Shown here: piece after piece, positions 1 through 6,530 of the stretch | Position numbering within the stretch: the first letter of the stretch is position 1 | How the letters are laid out: every line of letters starts with the position of its first letter | Notes under the pieces: model-generated | What the model was told of the DNA's origin: nothing | Databases searched by the model: none | Seen by the model: the letters and a program-made list of their open reading frames with translations, nothing else | Made by a program: the position numbers and the translations under genes | NCBI GenBank assembly: GCA_045629045.1 | Contig: JAZQQM010000002.1 | Span: 1 to 37,898 of the forward strand | DNA from: JAILLW01 sp045629045 | Lineage (GTDB): Bacteria; Bacillota; Clostridia; Lachnospirales; Lachnospiraceae | Direction: 5' to 3' | DNA length: 37,898 nt

Positions 1-222
1 TACCGGATTTTTCCCTGACATCTAAACCGCACACCACCATACTCTCAACGGTTGGGTGCGCTGAACTGCTTTTTACAAAAACATCTAAATCACTAACTCA
101 ATTTTTCCAGCCGGATTTTTCATGCAAAGATATGTTCTCTCACACGCTGTCAGCACTCCGAGTGAGCGATTTGAATGTCAGCAGATATGCGAAAAAAACC
201 TGAAACAGGCACTTTTCAGCCA
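1..222. other. left edge, no complete gene; short direct repeats
   Basis: I see no complete gene here. CCGGATTTTTC occurs at 3-13 and 111-121, and ACATCTAAA occurs near 19 and 80, so two related short blocks appear about 100 bp apart. The minus strand reads only short peptides separated by stops. One possible start (ATG at 24, minus) runs out of the window. This is where an attachment site or a further recombinase gene could lie, but nothing here proves either. Confidence 0.3.
192..209 (-). terminator. possible terminator of the large serine recombinase
   Basis: On the minus strand a short CCTG-TTT-CAGG hairpin is followed by seven T, 14 bp past the recombinase stop. The stem is only 4 bp, so this is a weak candidate. 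Confidence 0.4.
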
Positions 223-1950
223 TCATTCCTTATCCCTTGACATCAATACTACCGTTTCAACATGTTCTTCATTGGGTTGGGATTCTCTCCTGAATTCGAT
301 TGTATCAAATTCATCCGGCGTTCCTTTCAGCATAGGTACTTTGAAACGAAGACTCTTAACCCAAAAATTAACACCATCTATACTATCAGGCTCCTCATAG
401 ATCTGAATGTTGTCAATGAAACTATTCATAAACTGCTTAACATACTCCTGTGGAAGCATATCCAAATGATCCCACATTGTATTTATAATTTCCTTGACCC
501 TTTCAACAGATTCCCTGCGTGCTCCATTAGAATCAATGCTCGCTTTTATCTCACGTATCTGTGAATCAAGGTCAACTAACTCTGTCGTAAACCCGCGAAT
601 TAGCCCGTCATAATTTGCGTATAACTCATCATACAAAGGATCCTCGGCATCCATATCTGCCATTTTAGCGAGCATTTTATTTTTTTTACCTTCAATTGTT
701 CTTCTTTGATTTGATAGTTCCTTTACTTTCTCTTTTAAACTATCAATATCAAGCTCTTCATTTAGAAAATCAATGGCTCTTCCTTCATTCACAGCATCAC
801 GCTGAAATATATCAGCTACTATACCAAACATTTCCATATTAATATCATCCTGCTTCACGTACTTCTTAAACGTGCAGGGAACTCCGCCAACTGTTCGACG
901 GTTTTTACAAACATAGTACCAGCAGTCCTTATAGTAACCGGATCCATCCTTTTTCTTTTTTCTATTCACATTTCCATATAGCGGTGCCCCACAAACCGGA
1001 CATTTCAATATTCCAGACAAAATATGAGAATGCTCCAAGCTATGAGTCTTCTCGCGCACATATCCGTTTTCTTCGCGTTTTTTATGCGCAATATTCCAAG
1101 TCTCTCGAGAAATGATTGCTTCATGCTTACCCTCAAAAAGGTCATATTCTGCTTGCTTAACTACATGGAACTCATTTCTTGTCCCGTCAATCTTTTCTGT
1201 TTTTCTTCTACCATATGGCAAATAGCCCGCATAGACAGGATTATCCAATACTGCTTTTACAAATGACGCGCCTATGCGATCAGTGTTTGCGTTATTACGA
1301 ATTTTCTTCTTGAAGCCTCGCTCATTCAACCGCCTTGCAACAGTATTGATGCCGGTCTTTCCTTCGATATAAATTGCAAAAATCTCACGAACCAAATCTG
1401 CTTCATCCTCAGCAATCTTTAATTCTCCATCCACCAGTTTATAACCATATGGTGCAAAACCGCCATTCCAACCACCATTCTTTGCCTTTTGCCAACGTCC
1501 GGCCATAGTCTGCACATGAATATTCTCACGCTCTGCCTCTGCCACTGCAGCATATACCGCAATCATCAGTTTACCTGCGGCACCAGCGCTATCAATGCTA
1601 TCTTCCACGCACAGCAGGCTCACTCCGTAATCCTCTAATATCTGTAACGAATTAAGAGTATCCGCAGCGTTTCTACCGAATCTCGAAAGTTTGAAAACAT
1701 ATACATAGTCCGGCTTATCTTTTTTTGTTTGGATGTCTTCCAGCATCTGTCTAAACGCATCTCTACCAGCGATATTCTTTCCTGATTTTCCTTCATCGGA
1801 ATATACTTCAATTACCTTATACCCGCGATGATCCGCTTCTTTACGTAGACGCTCCTCTTGTGCTTCCAAACTATATCCGTCCACCTGTATTGCTGTGGAT
1901 ACACGTGTATACAAATAGCAAGTCTTTTGTTTTTTCTTTTCACCTGCCAT
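223..1950 (-). CDS. large serine recombinase (site-specific integrase/transposase)
   Basis: Large serine recombinase of 575 aa, the class that integrates and excises mobile elements through a 5'-phosphoserine intermediate. The N-terminal resolvase domain (about 10-155) has the catalytic Ser18 in YTRVSTAIQ, then the resolvase block YVFKLSRFGRNAADTL. A recombinase domain follows (about 165-270, with GFAPYGY). A zinc-ribbon segment has CPVCGAPLYG and further cysteines (about 315-360). A C-terminal coiled-coil region (about 400-490) is rich in K, E and L. The length fits the TnpX/phiC31-like group. The start is supported by AAGGTG upstream of the ATG. It lies 22 bp after a small RHH-like gene and is probably cotranscribed with it. 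It reads outward toward the window edge, as is usual for an integrase next to one end of its element. The element boundaries are not proven. Confidence 0.93.
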   Translation of the reverse strand: MAGEKKKQKTCYLYTRVSTAIQVDGYSLEAQEERLRKEADHRGYKVIEVYSDEGKSGKNIAGRDAFRQMLEDIQTKKDKPDYVYVFKLSRFGRNAADTLNSLQILEDYGVSLLCVEDSIDSAGAAGKLMIAVYAAVAEAERENIHVQTMAGRWQKAKNGGWNGGFAPYGYKLVDGELKIAEDEADLVREIFAIYIEGKTGINTVARRLNERGFKKKIRNNANTDRIGASFVKAVLDNPVYAGYLPYGRRKTEKIDGTRNEFHVVKQAEYDLFEGKHEAIISRETWNIAHKKREENGYVREKTHSLEHSHILSGILKCPVCGAPLYGNVNRKKKKDGSGYYKDCWYYVCKNRRTVGGVPCTFKKYVKQDDINMEMFGIVADIFQRDAVNEGRAIDFLNEELDIDSLKEKVKELSNQRRTIEGKKNKMLAKMADMDAEDPLYDELYANYDGLIRGFTTELVDLDSQIREIKASIDSNGARRESVERVKEIINTMWDHLDMLPQEYVKQFMNSFIDNIQIYEEPDSIDGVNFWVKSLRFKVPMLKGTPDEFDTIEFRRESQPNEEHVETVVLMSRDKE

Positions 1951-1972
1951 ATTTTTTTCACCTTTCCTCTAC

Positions 1973-2155
1973 CTAATTGTATTTTTTGCCGGCATCAGCA
2001 ATCTCTTCTTGATATTTTTCTTTTATCCACTGACTTAGTAAAGCAGATGAGGTCACTTCGTGTTTTGCAGCAAGTTCTTTTAGCTTATTTTTATCGTTCA
2101 CACTTAACGAAACTGACATTACGGTCCGTTCTACGGTTTCTATTTTCTTATTCAT
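1973..2155 (-). CDS. small RHH-like DNA-binding protein, partner of the recombinase
   Basis: A 60 aa protein, MNKKIETVERTVMSVSLS and onward, with the profile of a ribbon-helix-helix or Arc-type protein: a short beta-forming segment (VMSVSLSV) followed by two predicted helices (NDKNKLKELAAKH and SSALLSQWIKEKYQEEI). The ATG is preceded by GGAGG. It sits directly upstream of the large serine recombinase and probably acts as its regulator or accessory factor; that role is inferred. A truncated paralogue lies at 5466-5636, with 19 of its first 23 residues identical and the same AAAAATTATATAAT motif upstream. Conservation of both coding and upstream parts suggests a mobile regulatory module. The RHH assignment rests on pattern only. 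Confidence 0.72.
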   Translation of the reverse strand: MNKKIETVERTVMSVSLSVNDKNKLKELAAKHEVTSSALLSQWIKEKYQEEIADAGKKYN

Positions 2156-2185
2156 TGTCGTACCTCCGTTTAAGGAATCTTTTCA

Positions 2186-2212
2186 TTAAAAATTATATAA
2201 TTTTTCATTATA
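2186..2212 (-). promoter_or_regulatory. AT-rich promoter/operator of the RHH-recombinase operon
   Basis: AAAAATTATATAAT lies about 35-45 bp upstream of the RHH start codon, and an identical block lies at the same place upstream of the truncated copy (about 5677-5690). ATTATATAAT is nearly palindromic. This may be the -10 region overlapped by a self-binding site; the binding is inferred. Confidence 0.4.
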
Positions 2213-2293
2213 GATATCAATCTTATTTTTATGATGTCCGTACCGCTATTTCCTTTATTCTTTGACAAAATATATTATTCCACGATGCCCTTT

Positions 2294-2397
2294 ACATGAG
2301 CCTCCGCGGCATATGGTTTTCTTGGCACAAGGGCAATCCCAGTGCCTACGGCAGGGTTGCCAAGGCATATAAGCCTACCATATGCCTACTCATATAA
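2294..2397. other. structured element A (covaries with element B)
   Basis: About 100 bp foldable element. The outer helix is ATGAG/CTCAT (2296-2300 with 2388-2392). Then comes a 10 bp helix GGCATATGGT/ACCATATGCC. Inside it is a long hairpin GGCAA-t-CCC-ag-TGCC, loop TAC, GGCA-GGG-TTGCC, and a small hairpin AGGC/GCCT. The left arm CTTGGCA can alternatively pair with TGCCAAG. The same plan recurs at 13040-13138 with different bases in the 10 bp helix. It ends 138 bp upstream of the RHH-recombinase operon. The sense strand is unknown. No open reading frame explains it. Confidence 0.65.
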
Positions 2398-2414
2398 AGA
2401 GCCTTTCGCGGCAT
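2398..2414. repeat. partial repeat of the element A left shoulder
   Basis: GAGCCTTTCGCGGCATA repeats GAGCCTCCGCGGCATA found exactly 100 bp earlier (2298-2313). It lies just outside the right arm of element A. It may be a decayed second copy or a binding site. Confidence 0.4.
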
Positions 2415-2428
2415 AATAATCCCAACAT

Positions 2429-2497
2429 AAAAAATGCCACAAACGCCACAGACCTGTTCAAGCGCATAAAACAAGCCTGTTTCGATGTGGCACTTTT
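2429..2497 (-). terminator. stem-loop terminator after the HTH gene
   Basis: TGCCACA (2435-2441) and TGTGGCA (2486-2492) form a stem with a long internal part. On the minus strand it is followed by a T-tract (complement of 2429-2434). It would stop transcripts coming from the HTH gene at 2838-3062 before they reach the recombinase unit. Confidence 0.45.
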
Positions 2498-2533
2498 CAC
2501 GAATTGTAACAATTATCGTTTAATATTTCTGAA

Positions 2534-2740
2534 TTACTTAGATACTTCTTGATTCTCACATTGATCCGCGCTTATGCTTTCGTCCAATGTGTCGGAATCA
2601 ACTGGTTCAAAGGGCTCTTTTCCCATAACTATATCATCATTCAAATCAAGCAATTCACCTCTTACTTCCATCAAGAGAGTTGCATGCACTTTACGACAAT
2701 GTTCTTTTTTTGCAATAATATTCTCAACTCTTTTAAAGAT
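2534..2740 (-). pseudogene. possible coding remnant of unknown function
   Basis: The minus strand is open from 2926 to 2534, but only the last ~70 residues look protein-like (FKRVENIIAKKEHCRKVHA, then an acidic tail with EPFEPVDSDTLDE). The upstream part of this frame overlaps the HTH gene and the relic on the other strand, so it is probably not translated in full. I do not recognise the family. It may be the 3' end of a gene cut at about 2730. Confidence 0.3.
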
Positions 2741-2884
2741 AAAGTTTTTGAGATTTTCTCCGAAAAGAATCCAGAAGTCCATCGTGATGATGAGGGATAT
2801 ATTGTTATCCCAGTCAAAAAAACAGAAGAAAAATGGATTAGCCCGGCGTATATTCATCAACACTCTCGTGCACATACTCCATAA
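2727..2884 (+). pseudogene. relic of the small gene found at 18380
   Basis: The plus strand encodes a segment beginning SFKDKVFEIFSEKNPEVH (from 2729). It matches residues 17-44 of the 62 aa protein at 18380-18568 in 15 of 28 positions without gaps. No ribosome site or matching N-terminus precedes it, and it is wedged between minus-strand coding. It is best read as an inverted, truncated paralogue left by a related element. Confidence 0.55.
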
Positions 2885-3062
2885 CATCAGATATGTCGCA
2901 ATGCAACCTTTTGCATAGATTGTCAATTGTCGTCGTCTTCAAAGGCTTATCATGACGTAATCTATCAATAGTATAACTATTGATGCCGTATTCATATATC
3001 AATTTATAACTGCTAATATTCTTGGTTCTCAAGTAATCCCAAAATGGTCGATAAGTTATCAT
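2838..3062 (-). CDS. small HTH (Xre/Cro-type) regulator
   Basis: A 74 aa helix-turn-helix protein. The start at MITYRPFWDYL is chosen because AGGAGG lies 9 bp before that ATG; a longer in-frame start 21 bp upstream overlaps this ribosome site. The fold pattern is that of small Cro/C1-like proteins: FWDYLRTKNISSYKLIYEYG, then the recognition region INSYTIDRLRHDKPLKT, then TIDNLCKRLHCDISDVMEY. Such proteins are common on clostridial mobile elements as lone regulators. It is divergent from the lipoprotein gene at 3180. The shared gap holds two ATGATTGG copies (3100-3107, 3116-3123), spaced 16 bp, that could be its operator (inferred). Confidence 0.75.
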   Translation of the reverse strand: MITYRPFWDYLRTKNISSYKLIYEYGINSYTIDRLRHDKPLKTTTIDNLCKRLHCDISDVMEYVHESVDEYTPG

Positions 3063-3179
3063 ACGAACAAGCCTCCTATCCATAGAAATCTTATGCTTTA
3101 TGATTGGCTTGCATATGATTGGTAACCCTACTATAATTTACTGGGGAATCCAAATTTTTAATAAGGAAAGGAATATATT

Positions 3180-4211
3180 ATGAAAAAGAAGTTTTTAACC
3201 GTATTACTCTGTGTATCTATGGCACTCAGCCTTGCTGCATGTGGCGGCAAAGAAGAGCCATCCAACGTTAAAGAGGAACAAGAACAAGAGGAAAAAGAGG
3301 AAAAAGAAGAAAAGGAAGAAAGGGCTGATGTAGAAGAGCCTGAAGAGGAACCTATCGAAAAAGTCGAGGAACAGGTTGAACTTACAGCTGATACAATTGA
3401 TAAGTATTTTGGATTTGAGTACACAGCAACAGCTGATGACAAAATGTCCGGTTTCGAGATTACAGTCAATCAGCCTTATGGTACAGAAACCGTCAAGACA
3501 CCTATTGTTCCTGCAGTATACTCTGCATCCGGATCACCTTCGACAGATGATCTTGCGCCAAAGATAAACGAATATTGGGCATCTGATGCTGTTGGTGATA
3601 TGAGTCTTTATGTAGGTTTGAATCCATTCGTCGGTTTATATGCAAAAGGTGTACACTATAGCTGGGCACAGAGTGAAAACGGTAATAATAAGATTGTTAA
3701 TACTGATGGAAAAGCATTTAACGCATTATTTACAGGAAGTGATGTTGCAACACCTGAATACAATTGGGCGGTAGACAATAATCTTCCATATATATCATGC
3801 GTTGCAATTGGTGAAACAGAACTTGCATATCCTATCATGCAGCCTAAGTCTGTTATGAATATCCTTTATGAGCGCACAGGTGCAGCTGTTCTTGTAATGA
3901 ATCCTTCGGATGATTATGCAAGAATTGATGACTGCCAGATCGTTGGATTTACTGCTAATTTTGCTTCACCTGATGTTGCTATTACTGTAGCCGATACAAT
4001 TACTGCTGATTCAACAGTTGCCGATGTAGTTGCTAAGTACGCTCCTTCGGAAGGTACAATGCTTGACAACGGTGCGATCGTTCTTACATGGAACACCGTA
4101 TCCGGAGCTACTGTTGAAATGACTTTTGATGCTTATACGTATACAGTTGTGTCTGTAAAGATTCTTACAGCAGACATGACTCCTGAGATCCTTCAGGGAC
4201 TTCATATTTAA
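3180..4211 (+). CDS. secreted lipoprotein with acidic linker, unknown function
   Basis: A 343 aa predicted lipoprotein. The signal peptide has a lipobox (SLAAC, Cys at about 21). It is followed by a very acidic low-complexity linker (about 28-65) with repeated KEE units, and then a folded domain of about 270 residues. The linker probably spans the cell wall. The ribosome site is AAGGAAAGG. I do not recognise the folded domain. It is a single-gene unit closed by a strong terminator at 4268. The C-terminal part (about 255-343), with DSTVADVVAKYAPSEGTML, has an alternating beta pattern. Confidence 0.85.
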   Translation: MKKKFLTVLLCVSMALSLAACGGKEEPSNVKEEQEQEEKEEKEEKEERADVEEPEEEPIEKVEEQVELTADTIDKYFGFEYTATADDKMSGFEITVNQPYGTETVKTPIVPAVYSASGSPSTDDLAPKINEYWASDAVGDMSLYVGLNPFVGLYAKGVHYSWAQSENGNNKIVNTDGKAFNALFTGSDVATPEYNWAVDNNLPYISCVAIGETELAYPIMQPKSVMNILYERTGAAVLVMNPSDDYARIDDCQIVGFTANFASPDVAITVADTITADSTVADVVAKYAPSEGTMLDNGAIVLTWNTVSGATVEMTFDAYTYTVVSVKILTADMTPEILQGLHI

Positions 4212-4267
4212 GATTAATTAACAACAATTATTACGGAATAATCCTTTGTTGTGGTCAAAAGGAAGAA

Positions 4268-4306
4268 AAAGCAGGCGGATGGACATTCTATCCGCCTGCT
4301 TTTATT
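4268..4306 (+). terminator. Rho-independent terminator
   Basis: GCAGGCGGAT pairs with ATCCGCCTGC across a short loop, flanked by an A-run on the left and TTTTATTTT on the right. It ends the lipoprotein gene at 3180. Confidence 0.9.
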
Positions 4307-4403
4307 TTGTGTATTAATCTATCAAATAATTTATGGTTTCTATCCCTACCATATGCCTTTTGTGTTAGAATAAAACTACTGATTTAAGAGAGGAATAAAT
4401 TCA

Positions 4404-5504
4404 ATGTCAAAAAAAATAATAACACTTTTACTATTAGCAGTTATACTTACCGGTTGCGGATCAACCGAAAAACCTGCGCTTGCAGAGAGCAATAACACAT
4501 CTTCTGTTGAAACATCTACAGAAATCGCTTCAGAAAGAGATTCAATTAGTGAAAGCGATAACCCACAAAAGAAATATACCGACAAGGAACTCCAACAAAT
4601 TAAATTGGTAATTAATTATAACCCGGATGGAACATATTCCAAGGCTTCCTTTTTTATTTCTGATGATAATGATGCCACGTACTTCTCAAGTGACCTGACT
4701 GGTAATACAGATCAATCATGCGGAATGGAAGCATTTGATGAAAATGGCCGTTTCGAAAATATTTTCACCGGAACTTTGGCCGAGCGCACGGATGTAATAT
4801 TCAACAATCTGTATGAGTCATTAGTCATCTCTCAATCAGATGTAATAAATGATGCTTTTATGAGATTAGCAAAGCAAAGTGCAGATGAAATGATAGATCC
4901 CGGAGTACCCAGCACAGGCATTCTTCCCGGAATTGATATGACAGAAAATATGCCACATACCCTGTCTCTTGTTATTGACGATGCCACATATGAAATAGAT
5001 ATCATTAAAATTGAAATGGACGGAGAATCACTCGCAAACGAAACCAACAAACCCAAAAATACAACCATACCCGTTTGGACTGACAATAGAGACAGATGCC
5101 GTTATCTCAATAATATAATGCTTTTTATTAGCGTTCCGAAAGAACAATTATCACCATTGTACGATTTTTATGCATCAGCATATGAAGAATTAAAGCAAAC
5201 GATGTCCGAAAGCGACAATCAAAGCGGAGGCTCCGACACTATTTCGGAACAAAACTTATTTGTCGATCCAACATCAGCTCTTATCGGAACATGGTATGAT
5301 CCGACCGGATACAGTACCGCAGTGTTTACATTCAATGATGACGGCACCGGATTAATGGATTGGGGAAATTCAACAGATAACTTTAATTATTCGGTGGACG
5401 GAAATACTATAAGTTGTCCTCTGGAATATCACACCATTACGCTCACCATAACATCAAGCAACACTTTAGATTATGGTGGCAGTAAATATAAGCGAAAAGA
5501 ATAA
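4404..5504 (+). CDS. secreted lipoprotein with C-terminal lipocalin-like domain
   Basis: A 366 aa predicted lipoprotein: signal peptide MSKKIITLLLLAVILTGCG with lipobox LTGC, then a Ser/Thr/Glu-rich linker (about 20-55). The middle domain is not recognised. A C-terminal segment (about 293-366: GTWYDP, FTFNDDGTGLMDWG, YSVDGNTISC, LTITSSNTLDY) matches the pattern of small lipocalin-like or DUF4488-like beta-barrel domains seen in gut Firmicutes lipoproteins. AGAGAGGAATAAATTCA precedes the ATG. It is a single gene with its own terminator at 5513. No substrate can be named. Confidence 0.85.
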   Translation: MSKKIITLLLLAVILTGCGSTEKPALAESNNTSSVETSTEIASERDSISESDNPQKKYTDKELQQIKLVINYNPDGTYSKASFFISDDNDATYFSSDLTGNTDQSCGMEAFDENGRFENIFTGTLAERTDVIFNNLYESLVISQSDVINDAFMRLAKQSADEMIDPGVPSTGILPGIDMTENMPHTLSLVIDDATYEIDIIKIEMDGESLANETNKPKNTTIPVWTDNRDRCRYLNNIMLFISVPKEQLSPLYDFYASAYEELKQTMSESDNQSGGSDTISEQNLFVDPTSALIGTWYDPTGYSTAVFTFNDDGTGLMDWGNSTDNFNYSVDGNTISCPLEYHTITLTITSSNTLDYGGSKYKRKE

Positions 5505-5636
5505 AAACAAATATAACCCCGGGAGAAATCTCGGGGTATATTTTTCACTTAGTTCCACCAATATCAGATTCTTATCATTTACACTTATTGAAACAGACAT
5601 AACTGTTCGCTCTACCGCCCCTATCTTTTTTTCCAT
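5466..5636 (-). pseudogene. truncated 5' copy of the RHH-like gene
   Basis: An ATG at 5636 (minus) with a GAGGAGA ribosome site starts MEKKIGAVERTVMSVSISVN, identical to the 60 aa protein at 1973-2155 in 19 of its first 23 residues. Similarity continues weakly (LVELSEKY against LKELAAKH) and then stops at the terminator of the neighbouring lipoprotein gene. The frame remains open to 5466, antisense to that gene. The upstream AAAAATTATATAAT block is also kept. This is a remnant of a second RHH-recombinase module. Confidence 0.7.
5513..5546 (+). terminator. Rho-independent terminator
   Basis: ACCCCGGGAG pairs with CTCGGGGT across AAAT and is followed by ATATTTTTC. It ends the lipoprotein gene at 4404 and cuts into the truncated RHH copy on the other strand. 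Confidence 0.8.
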
Positions 5637-5883
5637 ACTTGTGTCTCCTCTAATTCAAATGGCTGTATTGCTTATATAAAAATTATATAATATTTATATA
5701 ATAAAGATTTCAATTTAAACTTGTAGAACAATTTGCTTCAACCCTACCAGAATCTCTATTCTAAAGTTGGGGCTTCATATGGATATCTCGTGGGCAGATT
5801 ATGGGCTACTTTTTAATAAATTGACCTCTTTCTGGATATTACATGGGTTATTTTTGAATTAATTTGGAATAATTGGACCCTAT

Positions 5884-5955
5884 AAGTTCCAAAGATGGGT
5901 TGATTTCATGATAAAGTGGTCTCATTGTGGAACTTTTAGAGACCATTTTTTATTT
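5884..5955 (+). terminator. terminator hairpin with pseudoknot potential
   Basis: Two interleaved perfect 7 bp pairings occur in order: AAGTTCC (5884), TGGTCTC (5917), GGAACTT (5929), GAGACCA (5939), followed by TTTTTTATTTT. The second pair is a terminator hairpin; its loop carries the partner of the upstream AAGTTCC. This could be the 3' end of a small RNA. No clear promoter is seen. Confidence 0.5.
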
Positions 5956-6106
5956 TCGGAGCATGCATTTTTGTTCAAAGATTCCCTGTCCCTCCACTGC
6001 CGACAAGCGGCATTGGTCAGCATCTGCGCTGCTAACCTGGTCAGGGAAATATCATTTGTGTCCAGATAGCTCCTAGATTCCCCTTAGATCACTTCGAGAA
6101 GAGACT

Positions 6107-6128
6107 AAAAAAAAGCCCTTACAGGGCT
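6107..6128 (-). terminator. Rho-independent terminator
   Basis: On the minus strand AGCCCT-GTA-AGGGCT is followed by eight T. It would end minus-strand transcripts from the 6531-10034 operon after a ~400 nt structured 3' region, or end a separate non-coding RNA. Confidence 0.8.
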
Positions 6129-6138
6129 ATTAGTATAG

Positions 6139-6245
6139 GTACAAGGTACTGTGCGACTACTTGTCAAAAAGTACAGTGTACCACGTGACGTGATTACACG
6201 GTTTGTAGAGATAGTACCGGGTAGTACAGGGTAGGTACAGGGTAC
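6139..6245. repeat. cluster of eight GTAC motifs
   Basis: GTAC begins at 6139, 6146, 6171, 6178, 6214, 6224, 6235 and 6242. Longer shared words are AGTACAGTGTACC, GGGTAGTACAGGG and GGTAGGTACAGGGTAC. By chance fewer than one GTAC is expected in this length. It could be a protein-binding array. Confidence 0.6.
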
Positions 6246-6530
6246 TACTCCGACAGTCAAATCCCTTGATATATCAAGCTTTGTGCCAAAATCGTCAGAT
6301 ATACTATGTACCCCTCCTCAAAATGTAAAAAGGGCATAAGGGGGAGTGACACACAAAAGATCTGACCTTTGGCCATTTATCATTTTTTGTGTGGCCGGCA
6401 CAGCCGGCACTCTCCCCAGTATGATCGATGCCTTTGGCATCGACAGCATAAAATTATCCTCATCCGCTTGAACGAATGAGGACAATAGTTTTTGATAATC
6501 ATTTGTACATCGAAACAATCATGCATCAGA

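Larger units (their letters stand above)
5637..6530. other. gene-free region dense in structured DNA
   Basis: There is no credible gene across about 0.9 kb. In order it holds: the upstream region of the truncated RHH copy; a pseudoknot-like terminator (5884-5955); a branched foldable block (5980-6049); a minus-strand terminator (6107-6128); eight GTAC tetramers (6139-6245); a perfect palindrome CTTGATATATCAAG (6266-6279); and a run of hairpins (6343-6481). It may be a decayed element end or replication/recombination region, or it may carry non-coding RNAs. I cannot name it. Confidence 0.5.

Noticed and set aside
1..222. attL/attR pair between the left edge and the rlmD side
   Set aside because: Comparing 1-222 with 18569-18680 gave no shared core longer than chance; the other end may lie outside the window.
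2294..2397. Element A as a simple insertion-sequence terminal repeat or terminator
   Set aside because: No T-run follows on either strand, there is no transposase between the arms, and the second copy covaries instead of simply repeating the sequence.
2549..2884. Full 111-codon plus-strand frame as a gene
   Set aside because: Only the last third resembles a protein (the relic of 18380). The start lacks a ribosome site and the first part is antisense to better coding.
3158..3469. Minus-strand Ser-rich frame opposite the first lipoprotein
   Set aside because: Mirror of the acidic GAA/GAG repeats in the lipoprotein linker; no ribosome site.
6139..6245. GTAC cluster as a CRISPR array
   Set aside because: Units are 4-12 bp at irregular spacing; there are no constant 25-35 bp repeats and no cas genes.
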